Source: Oligoflexales bacterium (GTDB lineage: Bacteria > Bdellovibrionota_B > Oligoflexia > Oligoflexales > RGVZ01). From it: a DNA stretch of 47,001 nt. A program made the translations under genes and the position numbers. Shown piece by piece: positions 25,007 to 34,173 of the stretch; position 1 is the stretch's first letter, and each line of letters opens with the position of its first letter. The notes beneath the pieces are model-generated. The model did not search any database. It was given only the letters and a program-made list of their open reading frames with translations, and was not told the origin of the DNA. The stretch covers positions 1 to 47,001 of the forward strand of contig CANILH010000017.1 in the NCBI GenBank assembly GCA_947468665.1, given 5' to 3'.

Positions 25007-25513
25007 ATGAGATCAGCGATCATGCGAGCCACTTTTTTAAGTCTTCTTTCTGGTGTCTGGGCCTCATCCGCTTTCGCAGTTAAAGTCGGCGACACGCTCC
25101 CGAAGATTGACGTTAAGGATCCGGCCGGAAAACCTACCCAGCCATGGTCCGGCAAAGTGACTCTGATCAACTTCTGGGCCACATGGTGTGAGGCCTGCAA
25201 GGTTGAGCTTCGTGAGATGGATAAGGAGCTTGCAAAAGTATCCCCGAACCAAAAAGTCGTATTTGTTAGCCTCGATAAAGATCCCGCCAAGGCTAAAGAT
25301 TATATCGCCAAGGAATTTAAGGGGTCGCCCGCGATGCTGGCGAGCCTTCATTCTGATGAGGCGTTCAAGCTCGCGGATGCTCTTGGTCTTGAGAGTTTTC
25401 CCATGACATTGGTTGTTGATCAGTCGGGAAAAGTCATCAAGGTTCAGGAGGGATTTAAAGAAGGCAAGGGCTCAACCGCGGCGTTGTTTGACGCGTTGCG
25501 TCAGCAGAAATAA
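25007..25513 (+). CDS. TlpA/ResA-like periplasmic thiol-disulfide protein
   Basis: 168 residues. Signal peptide MRSAIMRATFLSLLSGVWAS, cleaved near AFA. NFWATWCEACKVELREMDKE holds the CEAC redox pair; VFVSLDKDPAKAKDYI and SFPMTLVVDQSGKVIKV (cis-Pro loop) complete the fold. Such proteins reduce or shuffle disulfides in the periplasm, often for cytochrome c maturation. It is the last gene of the barrel/DUF4266/multi-thioredoxin run, 27 bp after the preceding stop, and is closed by a strong terminator. Confidence 0.9.
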   Translation: MRSAIMRATFLSLLSGVWASSAFAVKVGDTLPKIDVKDPAGKPTQPWSGKVTLINFWATWCEACKVELREMDKELAKVSPNQKVVFVSLDKDPAKAKDYIAKEFKGSPAMLASLHSDEAFKLADALGLESFPMTLVVDQSGKVIKVQEGFKEGKGSTAALFDALRQQK

Positions 25514-25529
25514 AAAGCACGGAAAAATA

Positions 25530-25566
25530 AAACCCCCGGTACCAGAGAAAGGTACCGGGGGTTTTT
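25530..25566. terminator. Strong intrinsic terminator
   Basis: AACCCCCGGTACC-AGAGAAA-GGTACCGGGGGTTTTT, a 13-bp stem with flanking A and T runs. It serves the redox operon and the convergent gene at 25588. Confidence 0.93.
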
Positions 25567-25587
25567 GTTTATATGGATTTTCTGGTT

Positions 25588-26283
25588 TTAGAACCCAGCG
25601 GTTTTGACCTCGGCGCTGTCGCCGCGGAATTGGTAGACAGTGTTCTTCTCGATCTTGGTAAGGACCGTAGAGGCTTTAAACTTAGCGCTCAAGGCGATCT
25701 TCGCGATAGGATTTTCTGCTGTGCCACCGTTTGTGGTCGTGACGGACTCAACCGTGTAATCAACCCGGTAACCCCAGACTACATAGATGTCGCTTGGGAT
25801 GATGGCGACGGTCTCAAGGTAGCGTCCTTTACCCTGGTATTGGCCCCCGTATTGGTGAATAGCGGTCAATGTGATGTCATATACAGTTATGCCGTAAAGA
25901 TTTGTGCCCCAAAGGCGAACGCTGTTGCTTTCAATATCTGAGAAGCCCGTCAGCTCCGCGCTGGACGCGAGGCCGGAGGGTAACGCGTTGGCGAACTTCG
26001 AGCTGACGTTCACAACTGGTTGGTTGGCTTTAACGATTTCCCAAACTTTTTGGCCAATATTGATAACCTGATCAATTGAGACAAGTCCTTCATCGAAAGG
26101 GCCTATGCGTTGTGGGCTCGTGTCAATGCGGCTGATCGCTGAGAACGCGTCAGCGGGGGTGCTAACCACTTCAAAGTGAGGAATGATAACGTCTGCTGCG
26201 GCGCCTTGAGGGGCGGGTGTGGCCGCGAAGATAGCGGCAGGTGTTGTGAGGAGTAATGTCGCGAGCAACGAAGCTTTTTTCAT
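25588..26283 (-). CDS. Secreted protein of unknown function, 231 aa
   Basis: Clear signal peptide MKKASLLATLLLTTPAAIFA, then a strand-rich mature protein. Landmarks are FDEGLVSIDQVINIGQKVWE, a hydrophobic stretch YGITVYDITLTAIHQYGGQY and SDIYVVWGYRVDYTVESVTT. Not a lipoprotein and not a barrel (it ends VKTAGF, but with few long amphipathic strands). I do not recognise the family; similar secreted proteins occur in predatory and environmental deltaproteobacteria as far as I recall, which is weak evidence. It has its own promoter region to the right and shares the terminator with the redox operon. Confidence 0.7.
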   Translation of the reverse strand: MKKASLLATLLLTTPAAIFAATPAPQGAAADVIIPHFEVVSTPADAFSAISRIDTSPQRIGPFDEGLVSIDQVINIGQKVWEIVKANQPVVNVSSKFANALPSGLASSAELTGFSDIESNSVRLWGTNLYGITVYDITLTAIHQYGGQYQGKGRYLETVAIIPSDIYVVWGYRVDYTVESVTTTNGGTAENPIAKIALSAKFKASTVLTKIEKNTVYQFRGDSAEVKTAGF

Positions 26284-26492
26284 GGTGACCTCTTGTGATG
26301 CTGAAGAGAGTTAAAACACTAAGGATGTTTATTATAACTTTATAAAGTAGTCAATGTTTTTATAAAAAATTTAAGGCAATAACGGGTTAATATTTATAAC
26401 CATCTAAAATACTTGGATTAAATTATGATAGGCGTTAAAATAACTGAGCAAAGCTAAACGCGCACTAATCGCTGAGGGGGGGGCGTAAAAGT

Positions 26493-27518
26493 TTGAAATT
26501 TCTGATCATCCAGCTTCGCCAGCTTGGCGATATCCTCCTGACAACACCGGTGATTCAGGCGATTAAAACGGCCCATCCTGACGCGACGGTCGATTTTATG
26601 ACCTATCCTATGGGCCGCCTGATTATTCCAGGTAACCCTATGGTCTCAAAACACTGGATTGCTCCGCAGTCTGGGATCGTGGAGATGATTCGGTTTCTCA
26701 GAGACGTTCGCAAAAACCACTACGATGTGATTATTGATTTTATGGGCACCCCGCGCAGTGCGATGCTGGCAAGGCTTGTTCCTGCGAAAAGACGAATCTC
26801 GTTTGATACCGGCAGGGCGTTTTTGTTTACCGACGTCGCACCCAGGGACGGTGAGCCGGATTACATCGTCCGCGAGAAGTTCAGATTGCTCGCGCCCCTT
26901 GGGATCAAAGCGACCGACGAAAGGCTGCGTTTACCCTGGAGCGATACTGACGCCGGCGTGGCGCGCATGTTTATGATGACTGAGCCACTCCTGTCGGCCA
27001 GCCGACGGCGGGTTATTTTAAGCCCGACTCATCGGCGTCCTGAGAGGCGCTGGCCGCTGGAACGATGGGCAGAGCTTGCGGTGTGGCTTGAGAAAGAACA
27101 AAACGCCAAGGTCATCTGGATCTGGGGACCGGGCGAGGACGTGGAGATAGATCAAGTTATGGGTATGGTCAGAGGAGTCGGTGTTAAGGCGCCAAAGACA
27201 ACCTTTAGGGAACTCGCGGCGCTGATTGCGTCGACGGATTTATTTATTTGTAACTGCAACGGACCAAGTCATATATCAGTTGCCGTCAATACGCCGTCGA
27301 TTCGCCTGAGTGGGCCCACAAGCCTCATCAGCTGGAGTCCTCTGACCTCAAGGCACCAAGGGGTGCAGCGCCAGACCATGGCGGAGATCACTGTTCAGGA
27401 TGTGAAAGATAAAGTGACCAGCATGTGGTCCTTGATTGATATTGGCGCAGGGATTCTACGCGGGCACGGTGCCATCAGCAACGCGGAAGAAGTTTGGCAC
27501 GTTCGACCAGACTTGTGA
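26493..27518 (+). CDS. Glycosyltransferase family 9 (heptosyltransferase-like)
   Basis: 341 residues from TTG at 26493, with a long G-run (GAGGGGGGGG) as ribosome site. The N-terminus KFLIIQLRQLGDILLTTPVI is the GT9 signature, followed by IDFMGTPRSAMLARL and VILSPTHRRPERRWPLERWA (the nucleotide-sugar part). FICNCNGPSHISVAVNTPSI then corresponds to the family's D/NxGxxH loop. It would add heptose or a related sugar to lipopolysaccharide core at the inner membrane. No other LPS genes are adjacent. Its last 44 bp overlap the convergent adenosine-deaminase-like gene. Confidence 0.85.
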   Translation: MKFLIIQLRQLGDILLTTPVIQAIKTAHPDATVDFMTYPMGRLIIPGNPMVSKHWIAPQSGIVEMIRFLRDVRKNHYDVIIDFMGTPRSAMLARLVPAKRRISFDTGRAFLFTDVAPRDGEPDYIVREKFRLLAPLGIKATDERLRLPWSDTDAGVARMFMMTEPLLSASRRRVILSPTHRRPERRWPLERWAELAVWLEKEQNAKVIWIWGPGEDVEIDQVMGMVRGVGVKAPKTTFRELAALIASTDLFICNCNGPSHISVAVNTPSIRLSGPTSLISWSPLTSRHQGVQRQTMAEITVQDVKDKVTSMWSLIDIGAGILRGHGAISNAEEVWHVRPDL

Positions 27519-28800
27519 ATAAGGACTCGGTTAGTTCATGAGAATGTGTGAGCTCCTCGCTTGTAATGCCGAGGATGTTTCGCGCAAGGGTTTCCTCATG
27601 TTTTAGATCAATATCGAAGATGCCGGGGTCGTCTGTGGCGATGGTAACGCTCAGGCCGTGATCGAGAAACCGTCTGAGCGGATGATGGACGGGATTTTTG
27701 ATGGCACCGATCCTGAGATTTGATGTTGGGCACGATTCGATGATAGAGCCAATGCGTCGGACGATCTCCATGGCGGCGGTTTGAAATTTTGTCGTGTTCT
27801 CGATCAGATCTTTGTCGTAGTGCCATGTCACCTGGTCGTTGTGGGATGACATGTGTGCCCGTCTCTCAAGCCATGCGTAGTCTATGGGCGTGTAGCCACT
27901 CTCGTGAAGAACCTGACGGTGTCTCCGAAGCCACGCGAAGTGGCTCGCGGTCTCCGTCGTTGACTCGGATATGGACCGGCCGCTGACCGCCTCGGCGTTC
28001 ATGCCAAGAGCGAGGGCGTGACCAAGGCGTTTAACGCCAAGCTCTGAAGCCTCGACGCACCATCGGGCAGCCGAGTGAATCGCGATGTCCTGCCACATCT
28101 CTCCTACGTGGTAGAGAATCTCCAGCGGGTTCGGGCTGTCCCGGTTATCAGCGAGGATTTGATGGAATAGCTTTCTTTTTTCAGTCGGCGGATGGCCACG
28201 CTCGCTGGCGCAAAAATCAATGCCGGTGATCCACGGAGCCAAGTCAGGACATTCCGAGAGAGTGTCTTTCAGAAAGGCATAATTATCCCAGGCCTCATTG
28301 TCTTGTCTTGAGAAGGAAATGGCGATCCTGGGGTGATAGGCTTTTGTCTCAAAACTCGCGGCGGTCTCGATTAGTTTTTGCAGATAGCGCTTGCGCTCAG
28401 GTACCGCGAGGTAAAGCGGCATAAAGGTGCGGTATTCTTTATAGCCGCCTTCTTTGGAGTGGTGCTTAAAAACACTCTCCGGCATGGTCATGTCATCCGG
28501 AGTCGGAGGGAAGAGGGCGATCAACAGATTGAACTTGGCCTGAAAAATCTCAAATGGGACGGATTCCCTGCACAAAAAATGGTTTTTGAACGTGTCAAAA
28601 CCCCGGTCGGAGTCCCACCATTTCTTGGGGTTAATAGCCTGTCTGGTGGCTTTCTCGTATTCGGCCAGATACCACTGGAACCTTTTGTCGTGAGTTTTTG
28701 AGCGTGACTCGCTGAGCTCCCAAAGAGTTTCTTTGGCGAGGCAGCCATATAGATGAAGATGGCACTCACTCGTCAGAATGTTATTGGGTGCCTGGCTCAT
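27475..28800 (-). CDS. Adenosine-deaminase-superfamily metal-dependent hydrolase
   Basis: 441 residues from the ATG at 28798-28800 (AAGGAG 10 bases upstream); the frame opens earlier, inside the NFACT gene. Metal and catalytic motifs follow the ADA order. SECHLHLYGC gives the first HxH, ILYHVGEMWQ replaces HAGE, and LGVKRLGHALAL supplies the catalytic His. IIESCPTSNLRIG and LSVTIATDDPGIFD (metal Asp) follow. It is about 100 residues longer than ADA, with an insert between the HLH site and the barrel core (KWWDSDRGFDTFKNHF). Substrate might be adenosine, AMP or another purine. It overlaps the NFACT gene by 20 bp, implying coupling. Confidence 0.8.
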   Translation of the reverse strand: MSQAPNNILTSECHLHLYGCLAKETLWELSESRSKTHDKRFQWYLAEYEKATRQAINPKKWWDSDRGFDTFKNHFLCRESVPFEIFQAKFNLLIALFPPTPDDMTMPESVFKHHSKEGGYKEYRTFMPLYLAVPERKRYLQKLIETAASFETKAYHPRIAISFSRQDNEAWDNYAFLKDTLSECPDLAPWITGIDFCASERGHPPTEKRKLFHQILADNRDSPNPLEILYHVGEMWQDIAIHSAARWCVEASELGVKRLGHALALGMNAEAVSGRSISESTTETASHFAWLRRHRQVLHESGYTPIDYAWLERRAHMSSHNDQVTWHYDKDLIENTTKFQTAAMEIVRRIGSIIESCPTSNLRIGAIKNPVHHPLRRFLDHGLSVTIATDDPGIFDIDLKHEETLARNILGITSEELTHSHELTESLFTSLVERAKLLPRC

Positions 28801-30283
28801 ACCGTCTTTGAACTCCTTCCCGAATTTCTCTCGCGAATATATCCCGGAGCTCGTCGGGTTCATAGCGAACGACGATAGCCTCGGCCCGTTCTATGTGCCA
28901 GAGGCCCGCGGCCATGCCTTTGCGTTTTTTGATTTGGTGTCTGCGGGCAACGTAGACCTCGCCCTCTCTCGAGGCGGAGCGGTCCGAGAAGTGGAGAGCC
29001 AGAATGGCTGCTTCCCGCGTGAGTTTCTGCGGCAGGCCGGTTTTAAATGGATTGCCATTGATAATAACATGGCTTCCGTGTCCGCCACCGGCAACGTGGA
29101 GCCACCAGTCCTGGGAGCGGGCGAGTTTTACAAGCTTGTCACTCTCATCCGCGTTACGCCCAATGAGGATTACATGACCCTCCGCGGACTGAAATCTGCG
29201 GCCTGGAGTCGTGTTTTTCGCAGACGATGTCTTGGTGGACGTTTGACTAGCGGCTGCCCGTTCAAGACCCAGATCCCGCAATATAGCAGTGACGTCTTGT
29301 TCTGTGAGACGAGTCTCGGGGGTGCGGAGTTTTACCAGTGCGTCCTCAAAACGAATGATGGCATCTGCCATCTCCGCGACGCGGGGGCTGCCGAGATGTA
29401 TAGCTTTTTCCAGTTTTTTTATTTTTTTAAAAAGCCCTTCAAGGTTGGCTCCGGGAGTTTTATCAGGATCCAGTGAGATCACCCGGGCAGTATCCCCAGT
29501 TTGTGATGAATCAAGGCTGAGTTCAATGGCGTCAGGTTTGATCATCCACAGAAAGCTTCTGAGAAGCTCCGCATCCTGTTTCGCTCTTAGGACATCTTGG
29601 AGCACTGGCACCTTGCCCTGATCTTGGGTTAGAGTTTTTTTGAGAGTCTTGAGGCGTCTGGCAACCCTCTCACGGGCAGCACGACGCCAAGGCGGTAGCA
29701 GCTGAGGTGGCAGCTGAGGGAGTAACTCCTGTGTGGCGTCTGCGGAGGACTCCGAGGAGGTTTTTTCGCCCGCGGAGGACGGGTTGCCGGCAAAACAGGA
29801 CATAAGCCACGCCTGAAATCCATCCGCCGAAAGATCCTCAACACCCGTAAATTCCCCTGGAGCGGGCTTTGCCACCGTGTAAGAGCTCGTCTCGCGAAGT
29901 CTGGCGAGGCTTTTGTTGTTGGTCAGTAACGTAATCTCGCGGTCCGGACGCGTGGTGATAACCAGCATGATCTCAGAAGGGTCGCCCGCGGAGGTCTTGC
30001 CATGAAATGTCAGGCGAATAAACTCGCCAGCGGCGCCAGGGGGGCTTAAAGCCATGGCGGTGAGAGATCCTGTATCAAGGTACTTGCGGATGAGTGTCGC
30101 GACTCCCTTGGGAGCCAGATCACCTGCTGGTTTATCTAGTGTAAAAGCTACAGGAGAGTCGTTTTTAGCGGGGTTTAACTCAAGGTAGCCTTTTTGGCGG
30201 GTTGTTCCATCGTGGGTGGAACATTGAAAAACAATCGCTCCGTAACCGGATTGCCAGCATTTCCCCATGGTGATTTTCATCAT
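28781..30283 (-). CDS. NFACT-family protein (RqcH/fibronectin-binding-like)
   Basis: 500 residues. The C-terminal NFACT-R domain is clear: GHVILIGRNADESDKLVKLA, DWWLHVAGGGHGSHVIING, ILALHFSDRSASREGEVYVA and HQIKKRKGMAAGLWHIERAE. A coiled-coil centre (RERVARRLKTLKKTLTQDQG; FKKIKKLEKAI) precedes it, as in RqcH. The N-terminal domain is short and divergent, with a low-complexity insert rich in Ser and Pro. RqcH recruits tRNA-Ala to stalled 50S subunits for alanine tailing. Whether this form does so is unsure, as I cannot place the DR motif of NFACT-N. It lies 18 bp after dnaE and overlaps the next gene. Confidence 0.8.
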   Translation of the reverse strand: MMKITMGKCWQSGYGAIVFQCSTHDGTTRQKGYLELNPAKNDSPVAFTLDKPAGDLAPKGVATLIRKYLDTGSLTAMALSPPGAAGEFIRLTFHGKTSAGDPSEIMLVITTRPDREITLLTNNKSLARLRETSSYTVAKPAPGEFTGVEDLSADGFQAWLMSCFAGNPSSAGEKTSSESSADATQELLPQLPPQLLPPWRRAARERVARRLKTLKKTLTQDQGKVPVLQDVLRAKQDAELLRSFLWMIKPDAIELSLDSSQTGDTARVISLDPDKTPGANLEGLFKKIKKLEKAIHLGSPRVAEMADAIIRFEDALVKLRTPETRLTEQDVTAILRDLGLERAAASQTSTKTSSAKNTTPGRRFQSAEGHVILIGRNADESDKLVKLARSQDWWLHVAGGGHGSHVIINGNPFKTGLPQKLTREAAILALHFSDRSASREGEVYVARRHQIKKRKGMAAGLWHIERAEAIVVRYEPDELRDIFAREIREGVQRRYEPGTQ

Positions 30284-30301
30284 GGCAGCGGTTACCTGGA
30301 T

Positions 30302-33300
30302 CTATTCATAGCGGCCAGTGAGACCTGACGTCTGCACAAGCCGGATAAACTCGTTGGTGAGCTCGACGCCGCTTCCTGCGTTCAAAATGACTCTGGAGTC
30401 ATGGTAGTCAAGCTCAAGACGAAGTCTTGCCTGGCCATGATCTTTGGAGGCGACCTGCGATAGCTTTGGCAGCAGGCCTCTCGCCGTTTGTTCAGACTCA
30501 GCGCCCTCACGCATGTTGATATTGACAGTATATGACTTAACCGCCTGCTGGCGAACCTCTTCCAAAGTTATGATACGGTCGACTTTCATACGCATGATAC
30601 TGCCATCAGGAAGTTTCTTAATGGAGGCCTGCACCCACACTGGTGTGCCGGGTACGGGGAATGCCTGAGGGATGTCTTTCTCAAACATCATGGCCTCAAC
30701 CGATCCTGAACGGTCCTCCAGCGTGACGAAGGCTCGTGGTCTCTGGTCTTTTTTGCTGAGACCGATGTTGCTGGCCTGGAAGATAGCGACTAACTGGATT
30801 TTGTCCCTGCCTGTGGCAGAGGCGAGCTTCGGGGCGTTGGCGATGGAGGTTTTACTGAAACGTGCGCTGTCGGCTTTGTAAAAATCCATGGGGTGACCAG
30901 TCAGATAGAGGCCAGTGAGTTTTCGCTCATCCTCAAGTGACTCTAACGTGATCGGGAACGTCTTGCCTGTGACTCCGATCCACGCGGGATGGGCATCCTG
31001 ACTGCTGGCGGACTCTTGTGAGTCCTGATCATCACCAAAATCAAAAAGAGACTTCTGGCCCTGTTTTTGGGCCGTGAAATGGGTCTCGCTGTATTTGACG
31101 ACGTCCGAGACGATGGAGAGCATGTGCTCTCTGGTCATTCCGAATTGATCCATCGCGCCGGTCTTAATGAGGAGCTCCATGGTTTTTTTGCTGACGTCGC
31201 CGTGCAGGTTGACGCGGCGCGCCATGTCGAACAGATTCAGGAATGGACCGTTTTTCTCGCGGTCCGCCACAAGCGATCTCACTGACACGGCGCCAATGCC
31301 TTTGATGGCCGCCAGTCCCCAGCGGATAGACCATTTCGCGGGGACGGTGAATTCCAATGCGCTTTGATTGATGTCAGGCGGCAGGATGGTCATTTTCATC
31401 CGTGCGCAGTCTTGGGCGTAGCTCACAACTTTGTCTGTGTTGTCCAAATCACACGTCATGATGGAAGCCATGAAAAGCTCTGGGAACTTGGTCTTGAGAT
31501 ATGCCGTCTGATAGGCGATTAAGCCGTAAGCCGCAGAGTGGGACTTGTTAAATCCGTATTCCGCGAATTTCGCCATGAGGTCAAAAATCTGTCCGGCCTT
31601 CTCTGGGTCAATTTTATTCTCAGAGGCACCGTTCAGGAATCGAACCCGCTGGTTTTCCATTTCCTTCGGGTCTTTTTTACCCATGGCGCGGCGGAGCATG
31701 TCGGCTTCGCCTGGAGTATAGTTTGCAAGCACTACGGCTGTTTTCTGTACCTGCTCCTGATACAAGATGACGCCGTATGTTTCTCTGAGGATGTCCTCAA
31801 GCTGCGGCAGGGGATAGACGATTTCCTGACGTCCGTGTTTACGCTCAACAAAGTCGTCCACCATGCCAGATCCCAGGGGACCAGGACGGAACAAGGCCAC
31901 CAAAGCGATGATATCCTCAAAACGGCTGGGTTTTAGCTTGGCGACCAGCTGTTTCATGCCGTCACCCTCAAGCTGGAATACCGCTGTGGTGTGGGCTTCA
32001 GAGATGTCTTTATAGACGGACGCGTCCTCTAACTCGATAGCTGAGATATCGAAATCCGGGAGGACGAATTTTTTGATGAGTTTTACGGCGTAGTCGATCA
32101 CCGTGAGTGTTTTAAGGCCCAAAAAGTCAAACTTGACGAGACCGACCTTCTCGGCGTTTTTCATCTCGTACTGGGTGATGAGGCTGCCTTCTTCGGTGGT
32201 GAAAACCGGGAGATAATTCACCATCGGGCCTTCAGACATAACGATACCGGCGGCGTGGACACCGGTCTGGCGATTAAGGCCCTCAAGCTGGGCGGTGATG
32301 TCGAGGACTTCTTTGATGGCGGAGTCCTTTTCGGCCTCTTCCACCAGCCTCGGCTCCGCTCTCATGGCGAGAGGTATAGTGGCCTCTACTTCTTTGCCAT
32401 TTTCGTCAGGCACTTTCTGAGGAATAAGCTTAGAGATCTTGTCGGCGCGACCGTAGGAGATTTCTTTGACCCTGGCGACGTCTCGAACCGCCTGTTTGGC
32501 TTTCATTTTGCCGAAGGTAGCGATCTGGGCAACGTTGGTCTTGCCGTATTTTTTGGTGACGTAGTCGATCACCTCGCCCCGGCGGTCCATGCAGAAGTCG
32601 ACGTCAAAGTCAGGCATGCTGATTCGTTCCGGATTCAAAAAGCGCTCAAATAAGAGATTAAATCTGAGTGGATCAAGGTCCGTAATACGCAGAGCGTATG
32701 CCACAAGAGATCCGGCGCCTGATCCCCGTCCGGGACCGACAGGAATGCCTTTGTCTTTGGCCCAGTTGATAAAGTCTTGTACGATCAGGAAGTAGCCGGG
32801 AAATCCCATCTTCTGGATGACAGAGATTTCGTAGGCGAGTCGCTTGCGGTACACGTCTTTGCGCTCATCGTTAAATTCCGGGCCGTAAATTTTACTGAGG
32901 TATACCAGGCGGTCTTCCAGCATTTCAGCTGCGATTTTCTCGAGATAACTAGCCTCATCAATACCATCTGGCAATGTAAACTTCGGCAGGAAATACTGCC
33001 CAAACTTAAACGTTACATCGCATTGATCCGCGATCACCAGAGTGTTGGCGATAGCGTCAGGATAGTTTTTGTAGGTGGCCAGAAACTCCTGGTTATTGAG
33101 CAGGTGGAAGCGGGCCTTTTTATCCCGTCCCCGGAGGTCTTTGAAGGTTACGCCGGCTTTGATGGCGACGAATACGCTCTGGGCGGTTAGGAACTTCGGA
33201 TCTACATAATGGGCATCAGCGGTAGCCACAAGAGGCAGGGCAAAGTGTCCGGCGAGAGCGGCAAGGTCCTTCATAAGCTCTTTTTGGCCGGCCAGGTGAT

Positions 33301-33964
33301 TGTCGATCAGCTCGATGTAGTAGTTGCCTGATCCGACATAGCTATGGACGGCGTCAATATGTTCCTGAATCGCCGCGATGATTACTTTGGCTTCAGCGTC
33401 GGTATTGGTGACGTCTAAGGCACCATCTGGCTGAACACGGCGCAATTCGCCGATCAAAAACGCCAGTTCGCTTTTTCTGTCACCAGAAAGAGCGAGCAGG
33501 TCGGCGGACCATGATTGAAGATGACTGGTCTTAACGATGGGTACTTCACGCAGTCCCTCGGTATAGCCGGCGCTTACGATTTTGCAGAGGTTTTTGTAGC
33601 CTTGATTATTCTTACACAGAAGAACCAGGTGAAAGGCTCCCACCTCAGGAAATATTTTTTTCCGAGACACCGCGATTTCCAGAGCCTTAGGATGGCCCTC
33701 AAAATAAATCTCACTGCCGATGATGGCCTTGATGCCCTCGGCTTTGGCTTTGCTGTAGAACTCAATGGCCCCAAACAAATTGCCTGAGTCGGTCATAGCG
33801 ACCGCGGTGTGTCCCCATTGTTTTGCTTTTTTGACCAATTCACCGGTGCGGATGGTACCATCAATCAGCGAATATTCGGTGTGGACATGCAGATGGGCGA
33901 ACGGCGGAGGTGCTGCCTCGTCCGGTTTTGGCGCGGTTGGTAATGTCGATGGTGCGTCAGCCAA
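30302..33964 (-). CDS. dnaE: DNA polymerase III alpha subunit
   Basis: 1220 residues, normal for DnaE1. The PHP domain starts FAHLHVHTEYSLIDGTIRTG. The polymerase core has GPGRGSGAGSLVAYALRITD and MPDFDVDFCMDRRGEVIDYV with the catalytic Asp pair, with QTGVHAAGIVMS and KFDFLGLKTLTVIDYAVKLI after. The fingers have LYQEQVQKTAVVLANYTPGE and FNKSHSAAYGLIAYQTAYLK. Near the end is an OB-fold (QLVAIFQASNIGLSKKDQ, FVTLEDRSGSVEAMMFEKDI). It is the replicative polymerase. The N-terminus carries about 20 extra Pro/Ala residues before the PHP domain. Confidence 0.97.
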   Translation of the reverse strand: MADAPSTLPTAPKPDEAAPPPFAHLHVHTEYSLIDGTIRTGELVKKAKQWGHTAVAMTDSGNLFGAIEFYSKAKAEGIKAIIGSEIYFEGHPKALEIAVSRKKIFPEVGAFHLVLLCKNNQGYKNLCKIVSAGYTEGLREVPIVKTSHLQSWSADLLALSGDRKSELAFLIGELRRVQPDGALDVTNTDAEAKVIIAAIQEHIDAVHSYVGSGNYYIELIDNHLAGQKELMKDLAALAGHFALPLVATADAHYVDPKFLTAQSVFVAIKAGVTFKDLRGRDKKARFHLLNNQEFLATYKNYPDAIANTLVIADQCDVTFKFGQYFLPKFTLPDGIDEASYLEKIAAEMLEDRLVYLSKIYGPEFNDERKDVYRKRLAYEISVIQKMGFPGYFLIVQDFINWAKDKGIPVGPGRGSGAGSLVAYALRITDLDPLRFNLLFERFLNPERISMPDFDVDFCMDRRGEVIDYVTKKYGKTNVAQIATFGKMKAKQAVRDVARVKEISYGRADKISKLIPQKVPDENGKEVEATIPLAMRAEPRLVEEAEKDSAIKEVLDITAQLEGLNRQTGVHAAGIVMSEGPMVNYLPVFTTEEGSLITQYEMKNAEKVGLVKFDFLGLKTLTVIDYAVKLIKKFVLPDFDISAIELEDASVYKDISEAHTTAVFQLEGDGMKQLVAKLKPSRFEDIIALVALFRPGPLGSGMVDDFVERKHGRQEIVYPLPQLEDILRETYGVILYQEQVQKTAVVLANYTPGEADMLRRAMGKKDPKEMENQRVRFLNGASENKIDPEKAGQIFDLMAKFAEYGFNKSHSAAYGLIAYQTAYLKTKFPELFMASIMTCDLDNTDKVVSYAQDCARMKMTILPPDINQSALEFTVPAKWSIRWGLAAIKGIGAVSVRSLVADREKNGPFLNLFDMARRVNLHGDVSKKTMELLIKTGAMDQFGMTREHMLSIVSDVVKYSETHFTAQKQGQKSLFDFGDDQDSQESASSQDAHPAWIGVTGKTFPITLESLEDERKLTGLYLTGHPMDFYKADSARFSKTSIANAPKLASATGRDKIQLVAIFQASNIGLSKKDQRPRAFVTLEDRSGSVEAMMFEKDIPQAFPVPGTPVWVQASIKKLPDGSIMRMKVDRIITLEEVRQQAVKSYTVNINMREGAESEQTARGLLPKLSQVASKDHGQARLRLELDYHDSRVILNAGSGVELTNEFIRLVQTSGLTGRYE

Positions 33965-34173
33965 GGGGAGGCTCCGGTGGTGCTGATAAATTACGCAGGT
34001 GCATGGCTCTTTAATCCGGGAATACTACTATTCCGGGGTGTGGGTATCAAGGCGTGGTTTGTGGTTATGCTAATAAATTGACTCTAAAGGATGGAATTGC
34101 AAGACTTTGACAAATGGCAGAGAGTTGTGTTGTTGATTTTCGCGTGAAATGCGCGGATTGCCAGGAGATTTTT

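Noticed and set aside
30302-33964. Several plus-strand frames inside dnaE
   Set aside because: All lie within conserved DnaE coding sequence, lack start signals and match no family.
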